Source: CAKOSP01 sp964370545 (lineage in GTDB: Bacteria; Bacillota_I; Bacilli_A; RF39; UBA660). Taken from it: a DNA stretch of 39,901 bases. Position numbers and translations under genes: made by a program. This document shows, in pieces, positions 16,707-23,837 of the stretch (positions are counted from its first letter, which is position 1; every line of letters starts with the position of its first letter). The notes under the pieces are model-generated. The model was not told the DNA's origin and ran no database searches. It saw nothing but the letters and a program-made list of their open reading frames with translations. The stretch is from positions 1 through 39,901 of the forward strand of contig CAYJJQ010000007.1 in NCBI GenBank assembly GCA_964370545.1. The letters run 5' to 3'.

Positions 16707-17354
16707 CATGTATTCTCTTAATTTATTAATTCCTCTTTTTTCAATACGGGATACTTTTACTTGATTTATTTTTAATTTTCTAGCAATACCTTCTTGTGTG
16801 TTATCATTATAATATCTTTCTACTATTACACTTTTTTCTAGTGGATCAAGTGTATCTAAGCCCATATTTAAAAATAATTTATCAAAAGATGAAATATTTT
16901 CTTTAATCTCTAATCTATCTTCTAACTTAAGATCTCCCACTTCTCCTTCTTCCATACTAAGTATAGCTTTACCAGATAACACGGCATTGTCTATTATTTT
17001 TAAGTCTATTTCTAAAAATGATGCAATATCACAATTGCTTGGTATATAACCATACTTTTGAGCTAATTCATATCTGGTTTTTTCAATTAATTTATATAAA
17101 TTCAAAGTATCTTTACTAATTTTTATATTCTTTTTTTGAGTAACTAAATACATTTCTCCAAATATATAATCATAAGCATAAGTTGAAAATTTAACATTAC
17201 TAGCTTCATTAAACTTTCTTTTAGCTTTACATAATCCTAGTAATCCTGCGCTTACTAAATCTTCTTTTTCTACTCCGTAAAATCTATTTGCTAATTTATA
17301 TATCATATTTATATTATTATTTATATCTTCTTCTGTTAATATTTTATTTTCCAT
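16701..17354 (-). CDS. sigF: Sporulation sigma factor of the sigma-F/G group
   Basis: A 217-aa sigma-70 family factor. Region 2 (about 31-77): DLVSAGLLGLCKAKRKFN and NVKFSTYAYDYIFGEM. Region 3 about 85-130, region 4 (about 165-215): TQEGIARKLKINQVKVSRIEKR; the QVKVSR.EK signature is typical of sigma-F and sigma-G. At 217 aa it is shorter than the B. subtilis sigma-F (255), mainly at the N-terminus. Position between a SpoIIAA-like STAS gene and spoVA argues for sigma-F. Three bases separate it from the STAS gene. The usual anti-sigma gene spoIIAB is absent here, so its control must differ or rely on a distant gene. Confidence 0.9.
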   Translation of the reverse strand: MENKILTEEDINNNINMIYKLANRFYGVEKEDLVSAGLLGLCKAKRKFNEASNVKFSTYAYDYIFGEMYLVTQKKNIKISKDTLNLYKLIEKTRYELAQKYGYIPSNCDIASFLEIDLKIIDNAVLSGKAILSMEEGEVGDLKLEDRLEIKENISSFDKLFLNMGLDTLDPLEKSVIVERYYNDNTQEGIARKLKINQVKVSRIEKRGINKLREYMV

Positions 17355-17357
17355 AAT

Positions 17358-17666
17358 TTATGCCTTTATTTTTAACTTTCTAACTTTAAATTCCTCTTTA
17401 TATATATTAGGAACATTTAATATTATTAATTTTCCTTTATTTATTTTAAGAATCAATTTTAACTTAATTAAAGTATTAATAAAAGTTTTATCTATCCTTT
17501 CGACTTTAGTTAAATCTATAACTAAATTATTTATTTTGTATTTTAATACCAATGGTATTAAATAATTATCTATCAAATAAATTTGTTTAAATGTTAGATT
17601 TTTTTTAAAGCAACATGTAAGTATTTCATTATCATGTCTTAATTCTATATTAAATATATTTATCAC
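17358..17666 (-). CDS. STAS-domain protein, SpoIIAA-like, with changed phosphorylation motif
   Basis: A small (about 99-102 aa) STAS protein in the place of spoIIAA, the anti-anti-sigma factor that frees sigma-F from SpoIIAB. The strand-loop NNLVIDLTKVERID (46-59) and GKLIILNVP match the fold, but the phospho-serine site, normally MDSSG, reads IDKTF (58-62). A threonine occupies about the serine position. The start is unclear: GTG at 17666 overlaps its own AGGTGAT site, while at normal spacing after that site the in-frame codon is ATA (17657-17655). It is followed after three bases by sigF. It may act on sigma-F directly or on an anti-sigma factor elsewhere. Confidence 0.75.
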   Translation of the reverse strand: MINIFNIELRHDNEILTCCFKKNLTFKQIYLIDNYLIPLVLKYKINNLVIDLTKVERIDKTFINTLIKLKLILKINKGKLIILNVPNIYKEEFKVRKLKIKA

Positions 17667-17673
17667 CTACAAT

Positions 17674-17689
17674 AATAGTTTAAACTATT
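17674..17689. repeat. 16-bp perfect palindrome before the sigF operon
   Basis: AATAGTTTAAACTATT lies between the candidate -10 and the ribosome site of the STAS gene. It could be an operator or a small hairpin in the leader; nothing decides between them. Confidence 0.5.
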
Positions 17690-17717
17690 TTTGTAACATA
17701 TGAAATACTTTCGACAA
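17690..17717 (-). promoter_or_regulatory. Candidate promoter of the STAS-sigF operon
   Basis: Minus strand TTGTCG (17717-17712), 16 bases ending TGT, TACAAA (17695-17690). The -35 hexamer is part of a Spo0A box, an arrangement like Spo0A-activated sigma-A promoters such as B. subtilis spoIIG. In B. subtilis spoIIA itself uses sigma-H; I see no convincing sigma-H site. Confidence 0.45.
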
Positions 17718-17719
17718 AA
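17710..17719 (-). promoter_or_regulatory. Spo0A box 1, sigF operon
   Basis: TTTTGTCGAA on the minus strand, an exact match to the B. subtilis Spo0A binding consensus (TTTGTCRAA), overlapping the -35 region. Confidence 0.7.
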
Positions 17720-17735
17720 GTTCTTATAATATTTA

Positions 17736-17745
17736 TTCGACAAAA
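17736..17745 (-). promoter_or_regulatory. Spo0A box 2, sigF operon
   Basis: A second TTTTGTCGAA in the same orientation, 26 bases upstream of box 1 (about two and a half helical turns). Confidence 0.7.
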
Positions 17746-17788
17746 AAATGTAAAATTTTTGTCTTTTTATTTTAAACAAATAAAAAAG

Positions 17789-17797
17789 TGCTATACT
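17789..17797 (+). promoter_or_regulatory. pyrG promoter
   Basis: Extended -10 TGCTATACT (-10 at 17792-17797), 38 bases before the pyrG ATG. No GGGC start site and no attenuator hairpin of the known Gram-positive pyrG type is visible, so that control seems absent. Confidence 0.5.
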
Positions 17798-17835
17798 TAA
17801 ATAGAGCCACTATACTCTCATAAGAGGAGATAGAA

Positions 17836-19440
17836 ATGACAAAATTTATATTTATTACAGGTGGAGTTTGTTCTGGACTTGGAAAAGGAATTACTGCGTC
17901 TAGCATAGCATTATTATTAAAAGCGAAGGGTTATAAAGTGTTTATGCAAAAGTTTGACCCCTACATGAATGTTGACCCGGGAACTATGAACCCTATACAA
18001 CATGGAGAAGTTTTTGTAACTGCTGATGGTTCTGAAACAGACCTTGATTTAGGACATTATGAAAGATTTATTGATGAAGAACTTAATTATAGTTCTAATA
18101 TAACTAATGGTAAGATATATTCATCAGTTATAGAAAAAGAACGTAAAGGAGATTACTTAGGAGCTACAATCCAAATAATACCTCATATTTCTAATGAAAT
18201 AAAAAATAAGATTTATGAAGCTGCTGCTACAAGTAATGCAGATATTGTTATTACTGAAATTGGTGGTACTGTAGGAGATATTGAATCAAGTGTTATGCTT
18301 GAAAGTTTAAGACAATTTAAAAGAGAACAACCATTAAATAGTACTTTATTTGTACATACTACATTAATTCCTTTTTTATATGGTTCTAATGAACTTAAAA
18401 CTAAGCCCACCCAAAATAGTATTATAGAGTTAAGAAAACTTGGTATACAGCCGGATATTATAGTAACACGCTCTAATATACCTATTGGAGATGCTATTAA
18501 AGATAAATTATCTTTATTTTGTGATGTTCCTAATAATAATATTATTGAAGCATTAGATGTATCTAATATATATCAAGTCCCTATTAATTTTCATAAACAA
18601 AAAATAGAAGACATTATTCTTACAAGATTAAGTTTAAAAAATAAACCTAGTAATTTAAAATATTGGAATGACTTAATTAATACTGTAGAAAATTTAGAAA
18701 AAGAAGTAACCATAGCTTTAGTTGGTAAATATGTTTCTTTAGAAGATGCATATTTATCTGTTAAAGAATCTTTAAAGCATGCTGGATATAAATATAATAC
18801 TAAAGTTAATATAAAATGGATAAATTCTGAAGACTTAGAAAAAGAAGGAATTAAATTTAATGAAGTATTCAAAAACATCAAAGGAATATTAATTCCTGGA
18901 GGTTTTGGATCAAGAGGTATTACAGGTAAAATATTAGCTGCTAAATATGCTAGAGAAAACAATATTCCATTTCTAGGTATTTGTTTAGGAATGCAAATAT
19001 CTGTTATTGAGTTTGCTAGAAATGTATGTAATATAAAAGATGCAACATCTACAGAATTCGAAAAAGAAACTAATAATCCTATTATTGATTTAATGTCAGA
19101 TCAAAAAGATATACATAATTTAGGTGGAACTCTTAGATTAGGTAATTATGCTTGTAGTTTACAAAAAAATACTTTAGCAAGAAAAATATACAATGAAGAT
19201 ATAATTCAAGAAAGACACAGACATAGATATGAATTTAATAATAAATATAAAGATATATTAGAAAAAAAAGGGATGGTATTTTCTGGAGTAAATGATAAAA
19301 GTGGTTTAGTAGAAATTATTGAAATTAAAAATCATAATCACTTTATAGCTTGTCAGTTTCATCCGGAATTTAAAAGTAGACCAACCAAACCACATCCATT
19401 ATTTGATTCATTTATAAATGCAAGTATTAAACAAAAATAA
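17836..19440 (+). CDS. pyrG: CTP synthase
   Basis: CTP synthase makes CTP from UTP, ATP and glutamine in the cytoplasm. The 534-aa length is normal. The synthetase half opens with FITGGVCSGLGKG (P-loop) and contains DPGTMNPIQHGEVFV and TEIGGTVGDIES. The glutaminase half (from about 285) has GGFGSRG, the nucleophile motif GICLGMQ and the catalytic HPEF near the end. GAGGAGAT precedes the ATG. It is transcribed away from the sigF operon, and in B. subtilis pyrG is also not far from sporulation genes; here it probably stands alone. Confidence 0.98.
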   Translation: MTKFIFITGGVCSGLGKGITASSIALLLKAKGYKVFMQKFDPYMNVDPGTMNPIQHGEVFVTADGSETDLDLGHYERFIDEELNYSSNITNGKIYSSVIEKERKGDYLGATIQIIPHISNEIKNKIYEAAATSNADIVITEIGGTVGDIESSVMLESLRQFKREQPLNSTLFVHTTLIPFLYGSNELKTKPTQNSIIELRKLGIQPDIIVTRSNIPIGDAIKDKLSLFCDVPNNNIIEALDVSNIYQVPINFHKQKIEDIILTRLSLKNKPSNLKYWNDLINTVENLEKEVTIALVGKYVSLEDAYLSVKESLKHAGYKYNTKVNIKWINSEDLEKEGIKFNEVFKNIKGILIPGGFGSRGITGKILAAKYARENNIPFLGICLGMQISVIEFARNVCNIKDATSTEFEKETNNPIIDLMSDQKDIHNLGGTLRLGNYACSLQKNTLARKIYNEDIIQERHRHRYEFNNKYKDILEKKGMVFSGVNDKSGLVEIIEIKNHNHFIACQFHPEFKSRPTKPHPLFDSFINASIKQK

Positions 19441-19462
19441 AAAACTGATTACTCAGTTTTTT
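19439..19462. terminator. Bidirectional terminator between pyrG and the 581-aa gene
   Basis: AAAAAACTGA/TCAGTTTTTT (19439-19448, 19453-19462) with loop TTAC. It touches both stop codons; the stop of the minus-strand gene is the loop. Confidence 0.9.
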
Positions 19463-21194
19463 CATTTTCAATATTTTCTTCTTCCACTTCAGTTTGTTCA
19501 GCTACTGGCTTTATAGCCGGAGCTTTTTGTTCTTGAACCGGTACTGGAGCACTAGTTTTATTTTTTAGTATTTTTTTAGTTTCAACTTTAAACCATAGTT
19601 TTTCTACAGTTAGGTTACATTCCATTATATGAGTAACTCTTAAGAATAACTTAATATAACTTTGTAATAATTCTATATTACCAGGTTTTAAACTTTCTTC
19701 TGTTAAATTTATATTATTTATTCTATATTTATTTATAATAACTTTTGTAACATCATATTCACTAAATATAGGAACAGATGTAATTACTACATTGTTTGGA
19801 TTACCAGAAAAGTCATCAAATTCTTTACATAACTCTTTTAATGCATCGTAATTTTCGGGATTAAATGTATTTTTCAAACCTTTTTTCTTAAAGAAATCAT
19901 AACTATAATATACAGTTAAAAAATCATCAAGTGTTACGTATTCATTAACCATTGATCCTACTTTTTCAAAGAATTTAATAGAATCTACTAATTTATATAG
20001 TTCTAACATTTTATTAGCTATCACTACTGAATCTGCTTGTAATTGTTTTACGGGTTTAACAGAAGGCTCTTCTTCCTCTTTTTTTAAGAATGAAAACAAT
20101 TTTTTTTCTGTTACTTCTTCCCCTCCATAAAGTACTCGATTTACTTTATTAAGTTGATCTCCTAAATCTTCAAGTTCATCATGAATCTCTTTAAATCCTT
20201 TTCCAGGTTTAAATTCTTTCATAATATTTTTTGAATACTCTACAAATGGAAGAAATTTAACATATTTTTCATATTCTATTAATACATTTTTTAATTTCTT
20301 TAAATCTGTATGTAATTTTTCTTTATTATCAATATTCTTAGAAGATTCTCTATTAACAACTAAAGTACCATATGCAGCTTGTGAAAATTTACTATCAGGG
20401 AAATAATCAGCCATATCTATTTCGCCATTTTCAGCAAGTGTAATTACATCTTCAATAGTTTCTTTTCTGCACATAGAAAGTTCATAATGTGCTGCTTGTA
20501 ACTGTGATATACAATCATCATATTTAAATATTTCTAAAGCCCTTGCTTCATCATTTTGAATCGTAGTAACATAGTTTTCAAATTTTTCTTTATTTCTTCT
20601 AATTAGTATTCTAAATTGAAGTTCAATATGATCTATTATGTTAGGATTTACCCAATATATTTTTTCAAAAATAGGTTCAACACTAACATAAGTAGGATTA
20701 GGCATTGCCCTAGCATCTAGAAATGCACTCATATATTCATTAACATAAGTAGTGACTCTAAAGTCTTCCTTACCTAAATTTACATTTATTAAAGTAAATT
20801 TTTCATATATATTATTTATGATAGAATTTAAGTATTTAAAATCAAAATCAGCATAACAACTTAAATCATAAAACAAAGCATCAAATTCTAATTTCTCATA
20901 AAATGTATTATATGGATTAATTAGTTTTCTAAAACTTTGTAATCTATCAACTTTTTTCTTTAATTCCTCTGCTCTTAATTTTTCTTCATGAGCTTTATCT
21001 ACTATTTCTATACTATTACTTTTAAGTTCAATATATTTTCTTAAATTAGCAGCATATGTATAATATTTAGAATTATAGCTTTCAATTGCTTCACTAGCAT
21101 TTTTAATATTAGTTTTAGTTTTTAGAGGTAAAGATTCTATATTAGATTTCTTAATAGCTATATCTTCTTCTATAAATTTAAGAAAATTATTCAT
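19449..21194 (-). CDS. Large cytoplasmic helical protein of the secreted-protein operon, unknown
   Basis: A 581-aa protein without signal or membrane helices. It is mostly alpha-helical by composition, with coiled-coil-like stretches (about 40-90, and 280-350). A charged break with a Glu run (KKEEEEPS) lies near residue 365. The C-terminal 40 residues are a Pro/Ala/Glu-rich disordered tail (APVPVQEQKAP, EVEEENIENEK). No motif for ATP, metal or DNA binding is seen and I do not recognise the family. It starts with overlap of eight bases to a 49-aa gene, which itself follows three secreted TYAWF proteins, so it may be a cytoplasmic partner (scaffold or regulator) for their production. The GGAGG site lies within the 49-aa gene. 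Confidence 0.8.
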   Translation of the reverse strand: MNNFLKFIEEDIAIKKSNIESLPLKTKTNIKNASEAIESYNSKYYTYAANLRKYIELKSNSIEIVDKAHEEKLRAEELKKKVDRLQSFRKLINPYNTFYEKLEFDALFYDLSCYADFDFKYLNSIINNIYEKFTLINVNLGKEDFRVTTYVNEYMSAFLDARAMPNPTYVSVEPIFEKIYWVNPNIIDHIELQFRILIRRNKEKFENYVTTIQNDEARALEIFKYDDCISQLQAAHYELSMCRKETIEDVITLAENGEIDMADYFPDSKFSQAAYGTLVVNRESSKNIDNKEKLHTDLKKLKNVLIEYEKYVKFLPFVEYSKNIMKEFKPGKGFKEIHDELEDLGDQLNKVNRVLYGGEEVTEKKLFSFLKKEEEEPSVKPVKQLQADSVVIANKMLELYKLVDSIKFFEKVGSMVNEYVTLDDFLTVYYSYDFFKKKGLKNTFNPENYDALKELCKEFDDFSGNPNNVVITSVPIFSEYDVTKVIINKYRINNINLTEESLKPGNIELLQSYIKLFLRVTHIMECNLTVEKLWFKVETKKILKNKTSAPVPVQEQKAPAIKPVAEQTEVEEENIENEKTE

Positions 21195-21336
21195 TGCCAG
21201 CCTCCTTTTTATCTAAAAGTAATTTTTTATCATTCAAATAACCTATAAATTCTTCAATTTTATAGTTTAAGTCAATTAGTTCTTTTAACGAAAGAACTGA
21301 CAAATCAAAATCTTTTGTATTTTCCTTTTTATCCAT
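21187..21336 (-). CDS. 49-aa small protein, unknown
   Basis: A short frame with all signs of a real gene: ATG at 21336 with AAAGGGTGAT upstream, 14 bases after the 359-aa gene, and an ATGAATAA overlap with the 581-aa gene. The product starts MDKKENTKDFDLSVLSLKEL and is a charged amphipathic helix rich in Lys/Asp/Leu (a DLNYKIEEFIGYLNDKK segment), without signal or cysteine. It may be a small partner of the 581-aa protein or serve to couple its translation; neither is proven. Confidence 0.7.
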   Translation of the reverse strand: MDKKENTKDFDLSVLSLKELIDLNYKIEEFIGYLNDKKLLLDKKEAGNE

Positions 21337-21350
21337 AATTATCACCCTTT

Positions 21351-22430
21351 TTATAAATTTTCGTAACCAGCTAAATCTTTGTGGAAATTGATTGCTATAT
21401 TTAAATCTGCGCCACTAGAAGTAGTTTCTAAACTATCTAAATCTTGGCCTTCAAGCCAAATGAATACTCTTATTTTAGTAATTCCATGACTTATTTCAAA
21501 TAAACTTTCATCTAAGTCAGTAATTGTATCTTGTCTAACAAAATGCTCAGTATCAAGTGGTATTGTACCATGACCACTATCATGAAGCAAATTAGTACCT
21601 TCTGCTGTTACAGCATAAGTAGGTAAATATATTCCATCAATCATTTCTATACCTAATCTATTAGCTCTTTGAATAGATGTTGGTGAGTGATCAGTACTAT
21701 TAGGTTCGTATATAAATGATTCACAATTATTATTACAACTTATAGCCTGAACTTCTTCAGCAGAAGCATCTACATCATCAGTATGCCCAATATAGACTAT
21801 TCCAATTCTTAACGAATTAAATAACCCTGGCATTTCATGCTTAGCACCTTCATTTAAATACGCATTAGTTCCCTCATAAAGAAATAAGTTATCAGGAAGT
21901 GGCGTATTACTGACATTTTTTAAAAATACATCGAAACTTAGATATGCATTAGTAAATGCAAAATTATAACCATCAAGTTCATAAACTTCAGCATCCAAAT
22001 ATCTTCTTTCTAAATTGAAATCATTATAATCTAATCTTTGGTTATAATAAAAATCAAAAGTTTGACTATTATTATGAGGTATACCAGCTGTTGATATCGG
22101 TATTAATCCATCTTTAACCCAAGTATTAGTGTGCGTTGGATATGAACTATCCATTAAGTTAGTAACTATATTTTCTGTAACAGTTAGTTCACTTCCGTAT
22201 TCATGCCCATCTAATGATGCATATAATCCTGTTTCTCTGTTAACTGTTAAATTAACAAAATCTACAGTAGCATTAAGTGAAGAAGAAAACCAAGCATATG
22301 TTGTTACAATTAAAACTAATCCGGCACAAAAAGCAAAAATTAATAATAAATCAAAATTAACACTTTTCCTTTTTATGTCAGATTTTTTGTTCACGTTTTT
22401 ATTATGTATATATTTTTTATTCTTAGTCAT
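21351..22430 (-). CDS. Secreted TasA/camelysin-like protein (third TYAWF paralogue)
   Basis: A 359-aa exported protein. After a basic N-terminus (NKKSDIKRK) comes a hydrophobic segment at about 27-45 ending VTTYAWFSSS; the TYAWF type of signal sequence is usual in substrates of SipW-like peptidases. The mature part is beta-rich with paralogue blocks: AYLSFDVFLKN, LRIGIVYIGH, YEPNSTDHS and ITKIRVFIWLEGQDLD, ending in INFHKD. Two cysteine pairs (CNNNC) occur. The 430- and 431-aa neighbours share all these blocks. A hairpin separates it from the 430-aa gene, possibly reducing its expression. It most resembles TasA/CalY-type matrix subunits; family-level assignment is inference. Confidence 0.8.
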   Translation of the reverse strand: MTKNKKYIHNKNVNKKSDIKRKSVNFDLLLIFAFCAGLVLIVTTYAWFSSSLNATVDFVNLTVNRETGLYASLDGHEYGSELTVTENIVTNLMDSSYPTHTNTWVKDGLIPISTAGIPHNNSQTFDFYYNQRLDYNDFNLERRYLDAEVYELDGYNFAFTNAYLSFDVFLKNVSNTPLPDNLFLYEGTNAYLNEGAKHEMPGLFNSLRIGIVYIGHTDDVDASAEEVQAISCNNNCESFIYEPNSTDHSPTSIQRANRLGIEMIDGIYLPTYAVTAEGTNLLHDSGHGTIPLDTEHFVRQDTITDLDESLFEISHGITKIRVFIWLEGQDLDSLETTSSGADLNIAINFHKDLAGYENL

Positions 22431-22454
22431 AATATCCTCAATAATTAAGATTAA

Positions 22455-22476
22455 AGGGTAACCATTAGGTTACCCT
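22455..22476 (-). terminator. Hairpin between the 430- and 359-aa genes (partial terminator or processing site)
   Basis: AGGGTAACC/GGTTACCCT (22455-22463, 22468-22476), nine perfect pairs, loop of four. On the minus strand it is followed only by a weak T stretch (TTTAATCTTAATT). It is likely to let part of the transcripts through and give the first genes of the operon more mRNA. Confidence 0.5.
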
Positions 22477-22522
22477 CTCAAATCCTAATTTACAATTTAA
22501 TAGAATTTAATTTCTAACACTA

Positions 22523-23815
22523 TTATGGTGTGAAATCAGCTTCTGTTAAAGGTTGTTTAGTAAATCCAAAGTTTACATTTATTTGATGTCCAGCAGCAGC
22601 TAACTCAATATTATCTATATCGTTACCTTCAAGGTATACGTATACTCTAATTTTAGTAATACTATTAGGTGCTAAAGTCATGAATTCTGGTCTATCTTGA
22701 CCTGCAATCATTTTTTCTGTATCAGTAAATGTATCTACATTTGTAACTTTTGCAATTGGAGTAAATGTATTATGTCCATCATAAAAGTCATGTAAATCAG
22801 ATGATACGATCGGTGCATTAACAGCCCAAGTATCAACATATAAATCAGCAGTATTATCAAAATCAACTAATGCACCATCAGATGATACTTGACAAGAAGT
22901 AGCTGTATAAACAACATTACCTTCTGCATCATTAGCAGATCTTGTTCTACAGTATCTAGTATGCCAGTCAACCGCTACATCAGCGTGTTTCATATCATTT
23001 GGTTCCCAAATAACTGCATCTTCACATATACCAGTAACGCCATCAACGTTTCCTTCAGTAGCTGAATCATCAGCTCCAATAACGTCACCACATGCTATAC
23101 CAGTAATTAGTCCTGGTGTTTCAGTACCAGCTGAAACTCTTCCGATTTGTGCAAATGCTACACGAACTGAATTTTCTATTCCAGCTATAGCAGCAACAGC
23201 TTCATCATCAGCACCAGCTACATTAACTGCAACAACAGAATCAGTTAATAAATATAATTTTTCTTCAGCAGTTGGATCATAAGTAGTTAAATACTCAGCT
23301 CCACCTGTATTTTTAATGAATAAGTCAAATGCAACATATCCATCTTGTTCAGCAGATCCATAACCAGCAGAATGGTTATCCATTCTTGAAGCCATTAATC
23401 TAAATCCACTTGCTTGACCAGATACTGCAGCAGTATAACTTGATCTTTGGAATAATTGAAGTGTAGATGATGTTAAATCAATATCTCCTACAGTTGATAC
23501 AGGTGCAAGCCCTGTTCCTCCCCAACTATTTGTGTTACCAACATATGAGTCACTAGCAGTTGCTCCGGCATCACCGTCAACATAGTCCTTCCAGTTTCCG
23601 TTTGTTAGTGTAACAGCAGTATCAAACATTTCAGCGTTTAATGAAATTAATAGGTTATCAGTTGATGCAATTTTAACTTGAAACTCATTAACTAAAACTT
23701 CTTGTAATCCAATAAACCATGCATAAGTTGATACCATTAATATAACTGCACTAATTCCAGCTAAAGCTAAAATGCTAGCTATCTTATTTGCAGATTTTTT
23801 ATTTTTATTACGCAT
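22523..23815 (-). CDS. Secreted TasA/camelysin-like protein (major paralogue 2)
   Basis: A 430-aa exported protein. Basic start, hydrophobic segment about 13-30 ending MVSTYAWFIG, then a beta-rich mature part. Conserved blocks with the 431-aa neighbour: STDNLLISLNAE, NSWGGTGLAPVSTVGDIDLTSS, GYVAFDLFIKN, IENSVRVAFAQIGRVS, IWEPND.KH, VDTFTDTEK, SITKIRVYVYLEGNDIDN and the final INVNFGFTK. Cysteines occur in two pairs (CGD...GICED; RYCR...TSCQ). Strong GGAGG site. Its codons (many GCA, GTA and GAA) and higher GC than the neighbours suggest high expression. Likely fibre or matrix subunit cut by a SipW peptidase; that function is inferred. Confidence 0.85.
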   Translation of the reverse strand: MRNKNKKSANKIASILALAGISAVILMVSTYAWFIGLQEVLVNEFQVKIASTDNLLISLNAEMFDTAVTLTNGNWKDYVDGDAGATASDSYVGNTNSWGGTGLAPVSTVGDIDLTSSTLQLFQRSSYTAAVSGQASGFRLMASRMDNHSAGYGSAEQDGYVAFDLFIKNTGGAEYLTTYDPTAEEKLYLLTDSVVAVNVAGADDEAVAAIAGIENSVRVAFAQIGRVSAGTETPGLITGIACGDVIGADDSATEGNVDGVTGICEDAVIWEPNDMKHADVAVDWHTRYCRTRSANDAEGNVVYTATSCQVSSDGALVDFDNTADLYVDTWAVNAPIVSSDLHDFYDGHNTFTPIAKVTNVDTFTDTEKMIAGQDRPEFMTLAPNSITKIRVYVYLEGNDIDNIELAAAGHQINVNFGFTKQPLTEADFTP

Positions 23816-23837
23816 TATTTCCTCCTATATTATTTTT

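Noticed and set aside
17461..17520. A fifth Spo0A-like site (TTTCGACTTTAG) near 17500
   Set aside because: It lies inside the STAS coding region and lacks the consensus ACAAA part.
17761..17835. pyrG attenuator with reiterative transcription start
   Set aside because: Known Gram-positive pyrG control needs a GGGC start and a leader terminator; neither is present. Only a four-pair CTCT/AGAG hairpin is seen.
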